A stretch of DNA of 64,000 nt from Abiotrophia sp. HMSC24B09 (GCF_001815865.1 NZ_KV822192.1:32641-96640), one strand, 5' to 3'. Positions 1-9,021 are shown, counted from the first letter of the stretch. A program made the numbers and translations. Notes: generated by a model not told the origin, from the letters alone.

Positions 1-620
1 CTCATGATGCTTTTGAAGCACGTATCTACGGGCATCCTTATATTGAGTTCCTTAACCAATTGCAATTGCGGGAAACAGGAGCCGATTTTAGCGCCATTGC
101 CTTAGTTAATGAGGCCTTTAAAGATTTCCATGGGCCTATTACCAATGAAATTCTGCTAGCTAGTTATCCTTACTATAATTTAATTGCGACTGTTGAGGTA
201 AGTGGTCAGACAATCAAGGATGCCTTGGAGTTCGATCTCAACTATCTGGTGCTGGATCAGGATGGGCGTAAGGCCATTAATCCAAGTTACATTGCGCCTA
301 AGCCTAAGCATTATAACTTTGATGTCTTCAGTGGCTTGATGACCACAGTAGATTTGACTCAGCCGGTAGGGCAACGTGTGGTAAGTATCGTGGATGAACG
401 TAAGGGGCAAGAGTTGGACTTAGACGCCATTTATACCCTAGCTCTAACCCAATACCGTGCCTGCGGCGGGGGCGACTATCATATGTTTTCAAGCGACCAA
501 ATGAAGACCTTGTCGAAGACCGATTTAGCCACTTTGATGAAAGAGGCCCTTGCTCATTTTGGCCCTGAAGATTGGGAGCAAATCAATAACCATTACCAGC
601 ACTTTAACTGGTTACAATAA
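1..620 (+). CDS. 5'-nucleotidase / cyclic phosphodiesterase family protein, C-terminal part
   Basis: The gene enters from the left edge in frame 3 (first full codon at base 3), so only the last about 205 residues are visible and no start can be assigned. The sequence matches the C-terminal substrate-binding domain of the 5'-nucleotidase/UshA/CpdB group: a GADFSAIALVNEAF-like stretch, then the late motif YRACGGGDYHMF, typical of the nucleoside-binding loop. Such enzymes are usually secreted and strip phosphate from nucleotides. The protein ends in HFNWLQ with no sortase motif or membrane anchor. A terminator follows directly. The family is sure; the exact substrate cannot be told without the N-terminal metallophosphatase domain. 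Confidence 0.85.
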   Translation, partial: HDAFEARIYGHPYIEFLNQLQLRETGADFSAIALVNEAFKDFHGPITNEILLASYPYYNLIATVEVSGQTIKDALEFDLNYLVLDQDGRKAINPSYIAPKPKHYNFDVFSGLMTTVDLTQPVGQRVVSIVDERKGQELDLDAIYTLALTQYRACGGGDYHMFSSDQMKTLSKTDLATLMKEALAHFGPEDWEQINNHYQHFNWLQ

Positions 621-630
621 GCATAAGCAA

Positions 631-656
631 CTGAGACCATAGGTCTCAGTTTTTTT
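631..656 (+). terminator. Rho-independent terminator of the nucleotidase gene
   Basis: An 8-bp stem CTGAGACC/GGTCTCAG with a 3-nt loop is followed by seven T residues, 10 nt past the stop codon. Confidence 0.9.
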
Positions 657-666
657 ATAGCAAAAA

Positions 667-687
667 AGCAGAGACAGAGTCTCTGCT
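667..687 (-). terminator. Rho-independent terminator of the purine permease gene
   Basis: A 9-bp stem AGCAGAGAC/GTCTCTGCT with a 3-nt loop is followed on the minus strand by a run of T (the A run at 662-667). It lies 15 nt past the stop of the minus-strand permease. Confidence 0.88.
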
Positions 688-702
688 AGTGATTAGATAT
701 CA

Positions 703-2160
703 TTAGATAACAGCTAGAATGATGAAGTTAAGGACGAAGAGTGCGATGGAGACCCACAAGAGGGCGTGGATTTCCTTGGCCTTGCCTTGTGTTACTTTCA
801 CGATAGCGTAGGTAATAAAACCAGCTGCAATCCCGTAAGAGATAGAGTAGGAGAAGCCCATAAAGATGGAAGAGAAGAAGGCAGGCACTGCCTCGGCGAA
901 ATCTGTCCAGTTGAGGTCACTGAAGGAAGCCATCATGAGTACACCGACAATGATAAGGGCAGGTGCAGTGGCAACAGCAGGTACTAGGCTAACAAAAGGT
1001 GCAATAAACATGGTCGCTAGGAATAGTAAGGCGGTGACGACAGAAGTAAGGCCTGTTCGTCCTCCAACTCCAATCCCTGCGGCAGATTCCACATAGGTGG
1101 TGGTGTTAGATGTCCCGAAGAGGGCACCAATCAAGGTTCCGATAGAATCTCCGAAGAGAGCCTTGTCCATTTTTGAGCTGAAACCTGAGCTATTTTGTAG
1201 AGCCAATTCATCTTCAGCTGAGAAGATGCCAGTCCGGCGACCAGTTCCGACGAAGGTCCCGATGGTATCGAAGACATCAGAGAGGCTGAAAGCGAAGATG
1301 GTCATCAGCACTAAGGGGAGACGGCTCCAGTCTGCGAAGAGGGCTGGAAGACCTTCTGGACGGAAGATAACTAAGAAGGTTTGACCGAGTTCTCCAAAGG
1401 CATTGCCAAGAGAATTTTGTGCTAGGTTGGCACTTGATAGGTCAATTAGGCCCATTGGAAAGGCTAAGGCGGTAGTGATGACAATCCCTAAGAGTAGGGC
1501 ACCTTTGACTTGACGGACCATGAGGATAATGGTGATGGCTAAGCCAATCAAAGCGAGAATTGCAGATGGCTGAGTGAAGTTGACCAAGGCTGGAACGATA
1601 CCGGAATCAGCTACGACATTGGTAACCCCGCCAGCATATTGGGTAGCGCTAGCTGGGCCGCCATTAACAGAAAGGATGCTAGAACCGGAGGCTGTAAAGT
1701 TTAAGAAGCCTGCATTCTTCACCCCGATGTAGGCGATAAAGACCCCAATCCCAGCAGAAATAGCGTGTTGTAAGGATTCTGGGATGGAAACAATCAAGAG
1801 CTTGCGGATTTTAGTGACGGTAATCAGGATGTTGAAGATACCGCACAGGAAAACCATGGCTAAGGCTTCTTGCCAAGTGAAACCTAGACCGAAGCAGACG
1901 GTGAAGGTGAAAAAGGCATTAAGGCCCATACCTGGAGCCAAAGCGTAGGGGACATTAGCGAAAAGGCCCATGACCAATGTCGAGCTAGCTGCCGCAAAAA
2001 GTGTAGCTAGAAAGACAGCCTGGCTAGGCATGCCGGTTTGAGACAGAATTGACGGGTTGACAAAGACAATATATGCCATGGCAAGGAAGGTCGTAATCCC
2101 TGCAATAAATTCAGTTACCACGGTCGTTCCATGGTCACGTAATTTGAAAAAACGTTCCAA
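703..2160 (-). CDS. NCS2-family purine permease (AzgA/PbuG/PbuO-like)
   Basis: This 485-residue protein is a polytopic membrane permease of the AzgA-like branch of nucleobase:cation symporter 2, which imports adenine, guanine or hypoxanthine. The N-terminus (FFKLRDHGTTVVTEFIAGIT, then FLAMAYIVFVNP) and the GLNAFFTF stretch near residue 80 are characteristic, as is the SLSDVFDTIGTFVGTG segment near residue 290. Length is about the family norm (430-490). The start ATG at 2160 has AGGAGG upstream (TTAGGAGGCTATT on the minus strand). It is monocistronic between its terminator and a divergent promoter, and a PurBox-like sequence upstream suggests PurR-type control. The precise base transported is not decided by sequence alone. 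Confidence 0.93.
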   Translation of the reverse strand: MERFFKLRDHGTTVVTEFIAGITTFLAMAYIVFVNPSILSQTGMPSQAVFLATLFAAASSTLVMGLFANVPYALAPGMGLNAFFTFTVCFGLGFTWQEALAMVFLCGIFNILITVTKIRKLLIVSIPESLQHAISAGIGVFIAYIGVKNAGFLNFTASGSSILSVNGGPASATQYAGGVTNVVADSGIVPALVNFTQPSAILALIGLAITIILMVRQVKGALLLGIVITTALAFPMGLIDLSSANLAQNSLGNAFGELGQTFLVIFRPEGLPALFADWSRLPLVLMTIFAFSLSDVFDTIGTFVGTGRRTGIFSAEDELALQNSSGFSSKMDKALFGDSIGTLIGALFGTSNTTTYVESAAGIGVGGRTGLTSVVTALLFLATMFIAPFVSLVPAVATAPALIIVGVLMMASFSDLNWTDFAEAVPAFFSSIFMGFSYSISYGIAAGFITYAIVKVTQGKAKEIHALLWVSIALFVLNFIILAVI

Positions 2161-2201
2161 AATAATAGCCTCCTAATGTTTGGATTAATAGAACAGAATT
2201 G

Positions 2202-2284
2202 AGTATAGCATAGACAGTAGCAGATAGAACTAGTTCTAAGAGGATTTGTCTTCAAAAAAAATTAAATGTTCGTGTTTTTGAACA
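2202..2284 (-). promoter_or_regulatory. Permease promoter with PurBox-like upstream element
   Basis: On the minus strand an extended -10 TGCTATACT (hexamer at 2202-2207) lies 42 nt before the start codon. Further upstream is AACACGAACATT (around 2264-2276), whose CGAACATT core resembles the PurR PurBox of lactic acid bacteria. Its centre is about 76 nt upstream of the expected transcription start, the spacing known for lactococcal PurR activation. The A/T half of the box deviates from consensus at two places. A TGTTC(8)GAACA inverted repeat (2267-2284) includes the site. Confidence 0.5.
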
Positions 2285-2382
2285 CTGCAAGGATAGGCGG
2301 AATGAAAATGTGTAGAATTCGTAACAAAATGTCTGATAAACGAGGAGCTTTAGGGCTAGATATCGTGTTTTAAAGGCTTTTA

Positions 2383-2391
2383 TGCTATAAT
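2383..2391 (+). promoter_or_regulatory. Extended -10 promoter of the phosphatase-tex operon
   Basis: TGCTATAAT ends at 2391, giving a transcription start near 2398. This rules out the upstream in-frame TTG at 2400 as start codon and supports the TTG at 2424. The -35 region is poor, as common for extended -10 promoters. Confidence 0.7.
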
Positions 2392-2423
2392 GAAGAGGAT
2401 TGAATGAGAAGGAGGCGATAGCC

Positions 2424-3164
2424 TTGACTAAGCAGGAAGCATTTGTTATTGGGGATATCCATGGTATGTACCATCTTTTGGAAGAACTATTGACCCATTG
2501 GCGCCCAGAAGATCAACAACTAATCTTTGTGGGAGACTTGATTGATCGAGGACCGAATTCGAAGGCCACGGTTGAAAAAGTAAGGGAGCTTCAAGCCAGT
2601 CATGGCGCTATCTGTCTCTGTGGTAACCATGAGGATATGTTATTGGAGACCTTGACGGACCCAGAAAACTACTTTGGCCGCTATAAGCGTAACGGTGGTT
2701 TGACCACCATCTCAGAATTTTTAGAGACGACGCGTAGTAGGCTAGAAGACCAATCGGGCCAGTTGCTGTCTGACTGCTTGAAGGAGACTCAGCCGTGGCT
2801 GCAAGCCTGGTTGGAGGGCCTGCCCCTCTATACAGAATTTGGCAACTTCATCATTGCACATGCTGGGGTTAATCCGGAAGTCGACCAGTGGCAAGATTCT
2901 TCACGCCGCGATTTTGTCTGGATTCGCGAACCCTTCCATACGCTGCCTAATAAGACTGGGCGGCCAATTATCTTTGGCCACACCCCAATTGGCCGGCTGA
3001 ATGACGATGGCCAGACTCATCATGTTTGGCATCGTGAGGGTGATTTGATTGGCATTGATGGCGGTGCAGTATACGGTGGCCATCTATTGGCTGTCCGAAT
3101 CAATCACGAGACCCTTCTCGAAACATTCTGCGTTCCTTCGGACGCACCAAAGGTGGACGATTAA
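2424..3164 (+). CDS. PPP-family serine/threonine protein phosphatase (metallophosphoesterase)
   Basis: The 246-residue protein carries the dimetal phosphoesterase signature in order: GDIHG near the N-terminus, GDLIDRGPNS, then GNHEDML, and a late FGHTPIG histidine motif. These are the metal ligands and catalytic residues of PPP/bacterial diadenosine tetraphosphatase-like enzymes; the substrate could be a phosphoprotein or a dinucleotide. I start it at TTG 2424 because AAGGAGG at 2409-2415 lies 8 nt before it, while the earlier in-frame TTG at 2400 sits at the transcription start with no ribosome site. It is cytoplasmic, with no signal peptide. Its stop is 3 nt from tex, so the two are surely co-transcribed. 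Confidence 0.88.
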   Translation: MTKQEAFVIGDIHGMYHLLEELLTHWRPEDQQLIFVGDLIDRGPNSKATVEKVRELQASHGAICLCGNHEDMLLETLTDPENYFGRYKRNGGLTTISEFLETTRSRLEDQSGQLLSDCLKETQPWLQAWLEGLPLYTEFGNFIIAHAGVNPEVDQWQDSSRRDFVWIREPFHTLPNKTGRPIIFGHTPIGRLNDDGQTHHVWHREGDLIGIDGGAVYGGHLLAVRINHETLLETFCVPSDAPKVDD

Positions 3165-3167
3165 ATC

Positions 3168-5345
3168 ATGACAGTAACATTAACACATGAAGTACAAGAG
3201 GTAGCTAAGGAACTTAAGTTGCCGGTTGATAAGGTCAGTGTCGTCTTAGAGCTCTTGGCCGAAGGCAACACCATTCCTTTTATTGCGCGCTATCGTAAGG
3301 AAAAAACAGGCGCCCTAGATGAAGTCCAAATTCACGAGATTGAGACCCGCTATCGTTATGTCACGCAATTGGCCGAGCGTAAGGAAGAAGTTAAGCGTCT
3401 GATTGATGAGCAAGAAAAACTGACTCCAGAATTAGCTGGGCAAATCGAAGCGGCTAGCACCTTGCAACAAGTAGAAGACCTCTACCGCCCTTATAAGCAG
3501 AAGCGTCGGACTAAGGCCATGGTGGCCATTGAACAAGGCTTGGAACCTTTGGCTCAATGGTTGTTGAATGAGCAGGCAGGGGACGTCGAAGAGACTGCTG
3601 CTGGATATCTTAACGAAGAAGTTACTGATGTGGCAGCTGCTCTAGCTGGTGCCCATGAAATTCTGGCCCAATGGGTGTCAGACAATGCTGCCTACCGCGA
3701 ATTTATCCGCAAATACATGCGTTATAATGCCATCCTCAAGACCAAGCTCAAGAAGGAAGAGGCGGACCCTAACCAAGTCTATGCGATGTACTATGACTTC
3801 GAAAATAAACTTAGCGACCTACCAGCGCACCGGACCTTAGCTCTCAACCGAGCTGAGAAGGAAGAGGTTATCAGCGTATCTATTGAGGTGGATGAAGCGC
3901 CAATCTTCAATTATTTGGAGCGGCATGTCCTAGCTGAAAATCTCCCAGAAGCTAAGCGTGTCTTAGGGCAGGCGGCCATTCGAGATGCTTACAAACGTTT
4001 CATCTTTCCAGCCATTGAGCGGGAACTTCGCAATGAAGCGACTGAGCGGGCAGATAAGCAAGCCATCCAAGTCTTTGGGGACAACCTCAAGCATTTGCTC
4101 CTGACGCCACCTCTTAAGGGGCGGACAGTGCTGGGCTTAGACCCTGCCTACCGTACGGGCTGTAAGCTAGCGGTCGTTAACCAAACCGGTAAGGTCTTGG
4201 ATAAAGGGGTTATTTACCCTCATAAACCAGCAGGTGAACGCCAACGTCAAGCGGCTAGTGGCCAATTGGCAGACTTGATTAAAGCACACGGGGTTGAAGT
4301 CATTGCTATTGGGAACGGGACCGCCAGTCGGGAATCTGAGCAGTTCGTAGCTCAAGTCATCAAGACCTTGGACCAACCGGTTAAATATATGATTGTTAAC
4401 GAGGCGGGAGCTTCTGTCTATTCAGCTAGTGAACTAGCCCGTCAAGAATTTCCGGATTATCAGGTAGAAGAGCGGAGCGCGGTTTCCATTGCCCGCCGTC
4501 TGCAAGACCCTTTGGCTGAATTGATTAAGATTGATCCTAAGTCCATTGGTGTGGGTCAGTATCAGCACGATGTGGCTCAAAAGCAATTGACCGAGGAACT
4601 AGACTTTGTGGTCAATACCACTGTTAACCGAGTAGGTGTGGATGTGAATACAGCCAGTGTTTCCCTCTTGCAACACGTGTCGGGTTTGACCGCGACAACC
4701 GCTAAAAACTTGATTAGCCTACGTGATGAGTTAGGTCGCTTTGAAGACCGTCGTCAAATTAAGGATGTTAAGCGCCTAGGGCCTAAAACCTATGAGCAAG
4801 CCATTGGTTTCCTCCGGATTGTTGGGGGTAAGAATCCACTTGATCAGACCGGCATTCACCCAGAGAGTTACGCAGTAGCGCGTATGATTCTGGACCGTGC
4901 AGGTATAGCTCTAGACGCGATTGGCTCTGATCATGCTGTGGAGGCCTTAGGTGCCCTTAGACCAGCCCAACTTGCTCAGGAGCTAGCAGTAGGCCAGGCA
5001 ACCATTGTAGATATTATTGAGGGCCTCAAGCATCCCCTACATGATATCCGGGATGCTGGTCCAGCACCGATTTTACGTGAAGATGTCATGTCCTTAGACG
5101 ATCTCGAAGTTGGGATGCAACTACAAGGCGTGGTCCGCAACGTGGTCGACTTTGGTGCCTTTGTGGATATCGGGGTCAAGCAAGATGGCCTGATTCATAT
5201 TTCCAAACTATCCAAGAAATTCATCAAGCATCCTTCAGAAGCGGTAGCTGTGGGGGATATCTTGGAAGTTGAAGTCACTGTCTTAGATAAGAAAAAAGGC
5301 CGTATTGGCCTCAAGCGCCTCTTCAAGAAGCCTGCCCAAGGCTAG
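3168..5345 (+). CDS. tex: Tex family transcription accessory protein with C-terminal S1 domain
   Basis: At 725 residues this has full Tex length and architecture. The N-terminal helical Tex domain (for example IPFIARYRKEKTGALDEVQIHE) is followed by the YqgF/RNase H-like segment (VLGLDPAYRTGCKLAVV near residue 320), helix-hairpin-helix elements (VGVDVNTASVSLLQHVSGL) and a terminal S1 RNA-binding domain (GVVRNVVDFGAFVDIGVKQD, residues about 645-715). Tex proteins bind nucleic acid and associate with transcription; the exact role in Firmicutes is not settled. The ATG at 3168 follows AGGTGG. Pairing with a small PPP phosphatase in one operon is a context detail and not a proven functional link. 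Confidence 0.96.
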   Translation: MTVTLTHEVQEVAKELKLPVDKVSVVLELLAEGNTIPFIARYRKEKTGALDEVQIHEIETRYRYVTQLAERKEEVKRLIDEQEKLTPELAGQIEAASTLQQVEDLYRPYKQKRRTKAMVAIEQGLEPLAQWLLNEQAGDVEETAAGYLNEEVTDVAAALAGAHEILAQWVSDNAAYREFIRKYMRYNAILKTKLKKEEADPNQVYAMYYDFENKLSDLPAHRTLALNRAEKEEVISVSIEVDEAPIFNYLERHVLAENLPEAKRVLGQAAIRDAYKRFIFPAIERELRNEATERADKQAIQVFGDNLKHLLLTPPLKGRTVLGLDPAYRTGCKLAVVNQTGKVLDKGVIYPHKPAGERQRQAASGQLADLIKAHGVEVIAIGNGTASRESEQFVAQVIKTLDQPVKYMIVNEAGASVYSASELARQEFPDYQVEERSAVSIARRLQDPLAELIKIDPKSIGVGQYQHDVAQKQLTEELDFVVNTTVNRVGVDVNTASVSLLQHVSGLTATTAKNLISLRDELGRFEDRRQIKDVKRLGPKTYEQAIGFLRIVGGKNPLDQTGIHPESYAVARMILDRAGIALDAIGSDHAVEALGALRPAQLAQELAVGQATIVDIIEGLKHPLHDIRDAGPAPILREDVMSLDDLEVGMQLQGVVRNVVDFGAFVDIGVKQDGLIHISKLSKKFIKHPSEAVAVGDILEVEVTVLDKKKGRIGLKRLFKKPAQG

Positions 5346-5389
5346 GCGCCATTGACTTCAATGTTTCGACTAGAAAGGTAGAATATTTA

Positions 5390-6403
5390 ATGAAATTACT
5401 AACTGTGGCAATCCCCTCATATAATTCCGCAGATTATATGGGACGGGCTATTGAGTCCCTCTTGCCGGCAGGCGACCAGATTGAAATCTTGGTCATTGAT
5501 GATGGCTCTAAGGATGAAACCTTGACCATTGCTCAAGACTATCAGCGCCGCTATCCAGACCAGGTCAAGGCTATTCATCAGGCTAACAAGGGGCATGGTG
5601 GGGCCGTCAATACTGGTCTAGCCCATGCGACGGGCCAATATTTCAAGGTAGTGGACTCTGATGACTGGGTGGATGAGTCGGCTTTGGCGGCGGTTATGGC
5701 AACCCTTGAGCGCTTTGAAGCAGAGAATACCCAGGTGGATGTTCTCTTGACCAATTATGTTTATGAGCAGGGAGAGGAAGGCGCCAAGCGAACGGTTCGC
5801 TACGAGCGTAATTTGCCTATTAATCAGTTCTTTGGCTGGGATGAAGTCAAGCCTTTCTCAGTAGGCGAGTATCTCATGATGCATTCATTGATATATCGGA
5901 CCCAACTGTTAAGAGATTGTGGTCTTATCTTGCCAGAACACACCTTCTATGTAGATAATGTCTTTGTTTATCAACCGATTCAGCATGTTCAGCGCCTCTA
6001 TTATCTGGATGTCGACTTCTATCGTTATCTGATTGGCCGCGATGACCAGTCGGTCAATGAACGAGTTATGATGGGGCGGATTGACCAGCAACTCAAAGTT
6101 AACCGAATTTTAATTGAAGCAGTTGACTTTAGTCAGCCGCTACACCCTAGCATTCGCCAGTATTTGCTTAAACATTTGGAGATTGTCAACAGTATTTCTA
6201 GCGCCTTGCTCAATCGTATTGGGACCCCAGAAGCGATAGCTAAGCGCCAAGACCTCTGGAACTTCCTACAAGAACGTAACCCTGAGGCCTTCAAAGTCTT
6301 GCGTTATGCTTTCTTTGGCCGCTTAACAACAGCGAATACGCGAGTAGGACGTTGGGTTTCCAACCAGGTTTATAAAGTCATTCGCAAGGTCGGGGGCTAC
6401 TAA
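5390..6403 (+). CDS. Family 2 glycosyltransferase
   Basis: The 337-residue protein begins with the GT-A nucleotide-sugar binding core: VAIPSYNSADYMGRAIESLL, VIDDGSKDET, and the metal-binding stretch KVVDSDDWVDE near residues 86-96. There are no membrane helices. It closely resembles in layout the capsule-locus enzyme at 50258 (both carry a GHG-x-x-VN motif followed by KVVDxDDWVD), so the two are probably paralogues. It lies 45 nt past tex and 100 nt before yebC, outside any polysaccharide cluster. Donor and acceptor cannot be told from sequence; a role in wall glycopolymer or glycolipid synthesis is inference. Confidence 0.88.
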   Translation: MKLLTVAIPSYNSADYMGRAIESLLPAGDQIEILVIDDGSKDETLTIAQDYQRRYPDQVKAIHQANKGHGGAVNTGLAHATGQYFKVVDSDDWVDESALAAVMATLERFEAENTQVDVLLTNYVYEQGEEGAKRTVRYERNLPINQFFGWDEVKPFSVGEYLMMHSLIYRTQLLRDCGLILPEHTFYVDNVFVYQPIQHVQRLYYLDVDFYRYLIGRDDQSVNERVMMGRIDQQLKVNRILIEAVDFSQPLHPSIRQYLLKHLEIVNSISSALLNRIGTPEAIAKRQDLWNFLQERNPEAFKVLRYAFFGRLTTANTRVGRWVSNQVYKVIRKVGGY

Positions 6404-6410
6404 AAGCCTA

Positions 6411-6473
6411 CTTGCCCACTGGCAAGGCAAATGAGTGTCAGACCTTGCCATAGCGGGGGCTTAGCCTTATAAT
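6411..6473 (+). promoter_or_regulatory. yebC promoter overlapped by CTTGCC repeats
   Basis: A near-consensus promoter is visible: -35 TTGCCA at 6445-6450, 17-nt spacer, -10 TATAAT at 6468-6473. The -35 is part of an inverted repeat set: CTTGCC at 6411-6416, GGCAAG at 6421-6426 and CTTGCC at 6444-6449. This could be a repressor operator or the leftover of a terminator for the preceding glycosyltransferase; no T tract is present. Confidence 0.65.
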
Positions 6474-6505
6474 AGTAATATCTTAAGAGAAAGTGATGTG
6501 AAAGA

Positions 6506-7225
6506 ATGGGACGTAAATGGGCCAACATCAAAGAAAAAAAAGCCAAGTTGGACGCCAATAACAGTAAGGTCTACGCAAAATTCGGGATTGAAATTTATGT
6601 AGCAGCTAAACAAGGCGATCCAGATCCCCATAGTAACCAAAAATTGAAATTTGTCATTGATCGTGCTAAGACCTATAATGTGCCTAAGCATGTCATTGAC
6701 CGTGCTATCGAAAAAGCCAAAGGTGGCGGCGATGAAAGTTTCCAAGAGCTCCGCTACGAAGGTTTTGGGCCAAATGGTTCCATGATTATCGTGGATGCCT
6801 TGACTAACAACGTAAACCGGACTGCCAGTGATGTGCGGGCGGCCTATGGTAAGAACGGCGGGAACATGGGTGTCAGCGGGTCTGTTAGCTACCTCTTCGA
6901 CGCGACAGCTGTCTTCGTTATCGCCGGCCAAGATGCTGACGAAATCATGATGGGCTTATTAGAAGCTGATGTAGATGTCCGTGAAGTAACGCAAGAAGGT
7001 GAGTCTGTTGTCGTTTACGGCGAACCTAACGACTTCCACGCCATTCAATCAGCTTTGGAGGCCATGGGGATTAGCGAGTTTGAAGTGGCAGAATTAGACC
7101 TCTTGCCACAAAACGAAGTGACCTTAACAGGTGACGACTTAGCTAAATTTGAGCGTTTGATTGAAGTCTTAGAAGATAATGACGACGTTCAACGCGTTTA
7201 CCACAACGTGGACTTAGAAGACTAA
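6506..7225 (+). CDS. yebC: YebC/PmpR family DNA-binding regulator
   Basis: This 239-residue protein is a full-length YebC/PmpR (TACO1) family member. It opens with [17 protein letters not shown] and the conserved [17 protein letters not shown] segment, followed by the three-domain fold with [20 protein letters not shown] near residue 85-105 and the acidic C-terminus. It carries the KWANI variant typical of the YeeI-type branch in Lactobacillales. Family members act as transcriptional regulators, and recent work ties some to translation of proline stretches. ATG 6506 is preceded by a GTGAAAGA purine run. It is monocistronic, flanked by its own promoter and a strong terminator. Confidence 0.95.
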   Translation: MGRKWANIKEKKAKLDANNSKVYAKFGIEIYVAAKQGDPDPHSNQKLKFVIDRAKTYNVPKHVIDRAIEKAKGGGDESFQELRYEGFGPNGSMIIVDALTNNVNRTASDVRAAYGKNGGNMGVSGSVSYLFDATAVFVIAGQDADEIMMGLLEADVDVREVTQEGESVVVYGEPNDFHAIQSALEAMGISEFEVAELDLLPQNEVTLTGDDLAKFERLIEVLEDNDDVQRVYHNVDLED

Positions 7226-7234
7226 GATAAAGTA

Positions 7235-7268
7235 AAAGACTGAGAAGCATTAACTTCTCAGTCTTTTT
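7235..7268. terminator. Bidirectional terminator between yebC and the two-component genes
   Basis: A 13-bp perfect stem (7235-7247 with 7254-7266, 6-nt loop) has T residues downstream on the plus strand and A residues upstream, so it can stop both yebC and the convergent response-regulator transcript. Confidence 0.92.
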
Positions 7269-7283
7269 TCTTTGGCGAAATTT

Positions 7284-7883
7284 TTAATACCAACCATTTT
7301 CTTGGCAGATACGGATGGCATCCGCCCGATTTTTGGCGCTTAGTTTTTGCAGAACGGTAGATATGTAGTTGCGGACGGTACCTTCTGATAGATGGAGCTC
7401 CTGGGCTAACTCCTTGTTAGAGAGCCCTTCTCTAACGCCTGCCATGAGCTGGCGCTCTTGTGGGGTCAAGGGATTGTGATGAGTGAAAAGGCGATCAACG
7501 AGCTCAGGCGCATATTCTTTCTTACCCGCTAGGATGTTTTCCAGGGTTTCCATGAGGGCATGGACAGGCCGCTCCTTGAGGACGAAGGCATCGATATCGG
7601 CTTTGAGGGCGCGCTCGAAGTAGCCGGGACGCTTGAAGGTGGTGAAGATGAGGACCTTAACCTCAGGGTGATGGGCCTTAGACCACTCTAGCACATCTAA
7701 GCCACTGGCGTAGGGCATTTCAATGTCTAAGAGGGCGATATCGATGGTCTGGCTACCTATAATCTCCATGGCTTCCTGGCCATTTTTGGCTGGGTGGACG
7801 CTTTCTACTTGGTCTTCTAGCTCTAGGAGTTGACAGAGGGCATCTCGAAGCATGGCTTGGTCTTCTGCAATTAAGAGGCGCAT
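7284..7883 (-). CDS. NarL/DesR-type response regulator
   Basis: The 199-residue protein has an N-terminal receiver domain with acidic pocket LIAEDQ, phospho-acceptor D53 in ALLDIEMP, and conserved T/K positions (FTTFKRPGY, VLKERPVHA). The C-terminal LuxR helix-turn-helix (LTPQERQLMAGVREGLSNKE, then GTVRNYISTVLQKL) spans about residues 135-195. It is the last gene of a four-gene minus-strand operon with an ABC ATPase, permease and the cognate histidine kinase. The likely target is the operon itself: twin TGTCATGAC sites lie just upstream of the operon promoter. Confidence 0.93.
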   Translation of the reverse strand: MRLLIAEDQAMLRDALCQLLELEDQVESVHPAKNGQEAMEIIGSQTIDIALLDIEMPYASGLDVLEWSKAHHPEVKVLIFTTFKRPGYFERALKADIDAFVLKERPVHALMETLENILAGKKEYAPELVDRLFTHHNPLTPQERQLMAGVREGLSNKELAQELHLSEGTVRNYISTVLQKLSAKNRADAIRICQENGWY

Positions 7884-7891
7884 GGAATCAC

Positions 7892-8998
7892 CTATCCTTT
7901 CTCGTAGGGCATTTTAAGTTGGACTTGGGTAGGTTGGCGACGGCTGAGGATGTTGAGCTGTCCGCCTTGAATTTGCAGGCGGTCCAAGATGGTGTGGAGT
8001 TCACCTTCCTGCACGGGGCCAAAACCTTGTCCGTCGTCTTCTACAAAGGCGTAGAGGAAATTGTCGTTCCGCCAGAGACGGATTAGCACATGCTTGGCTT
8101 GGGCGTGCTTGATGATATTGTTGCAGGCTTCTAGCAAGCACAAAGCTAGGGTGGAGGATTGGTCCTGAGTCAAGGACAGGTTACCTAGTTGGTTGTCAAT
8201 GACCACCTGGATGCCAGATATTTCTAACATTTCTTGCAGACGGATGAGTTCGTTAGCCAAGTCGTGGTGGTCTAAGTCGTTGATGATAGCCCGTACCTGG
8301 TGCATGGCTTCCTGGGTAAGGTTGTGAATATCCTTAACATGTTCTTGGGCAGCCTCATATTTTTGACGTGCCATCAGGCTAGTGGCTAATTCACTCTTAA
8401 CAGCTAAGGTGGCGAAGAGATGGCCTAGGTTATCATGGAGGTCACGCCGGATTCGATGACGTTCATTTTCAGCTAAAAGTAAGTTGATTTGCTTATTTTT
8501 AGCTTCTTCTCTTTCCTGCATGAGCTCTCGCAATCGACCGAAGCGTTGCCCGATGGAAAAGAGGATGATGAAGCCAATTAGCAGGCCCAGATAGAATAAC
8601 TCAATGGAATCCAAGCCCCGCCAAGTGTGATAGACATAGATGCCTAGGGCGATACCATAAATACTTAACCAACGCCAAGACCAGAGGGAAGAACGAGGAA
8701 AACAATAGGCCATGACATTGCCCAAATAAAAGAGGAACCAAATAAAGTTAGGATTGAGGGAAAGGGCACAGTAACAGATATAGCCTGCCGCATAAATCCA
8801 ACTAAGGGTGACAATTCGTTGGTCTTGGCTCCATAAGAGGGAGAGATAGGAAACTAAAAAGATAAAGGTCAAGCCCAAAAGCCCCCAATTGATGGGGGAC
8901 TGATTGATGGATTCAATAACGGGGAATAGAATGAAGACCAGACTGATATAGAACATGATGTGCGTCTGTTTCATCGCGATTTTCAGGCGTTGGAACAC
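7892..8998 (-). CDS. DesK-type sensor histidine kinase (HisKA_3)
   Basis: At 368 residues it has four to six N-terminal membrane helices (residues about 12-150) with no large extracellular domain, then a dimerisation/phospho-acceptor helix ERHRIRRDLHDNLGHLF with H188, and a C-terminal HATPase (N box CLLEACNNIIKHAQ, G box EDDGQGFG). This layout is that of intramembrane-sensing kinases such as DesK and the kinases of ABC-transporter modules like LnrJK. It probably senses membrane stress or a membrane-active compound exported by the linked transporter. It is 8 nt from the response regulator. Confidence 0.93.
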   Translation of the reverse strand: MFQRLKIAMKQTHIMFYISLVFILFPVIESINQSPINWGLLGLTFIFLVSYLSLLWSQDQRIVTLSWIYAAGYICYCALSLNPNFIWFLFYLGNVMAYCFPRSSLWSWRWLSIYGIALGIYVYHTWRGLDSIELFYLGLLIGFIILFSIGQRFGRLRELMQEREEAKNKQINLLLAENERHRIRRDLHDNLGHLFATLAVKSELATSLMARQKYEAAQEHVKDIHNLTQEAMHQVRAIINDLDHHDLANELIRLQEMLEISGIQVVIDNQLGNLSLTQDQSSTLALCLLEACNNIIKHAQAKHVLIRLWRNDNFLYAFVEDDGQGFGPVQEGELHTILDRLQIQGGQLNILSRRQPTQVQLKMPYEKG

Positions 8999-9021
8999 GA
9001 TGGTCCCTCCTTCTAAAGGAC

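Noticed and set aside
2161..2400. Guanine riboswitch ahead of the purine permease
   Set aside because: None of the conserved junction or loop sequences of purine riboswitches were found; a PurBox-like site is seen instead.
2400..2423. Upstream TTG start of the phosphatase gene
   Set aside because: It coincides with the predicted transcription start and has no ribosome site; TTG 2424 has AAGGAGG at 8 nt.
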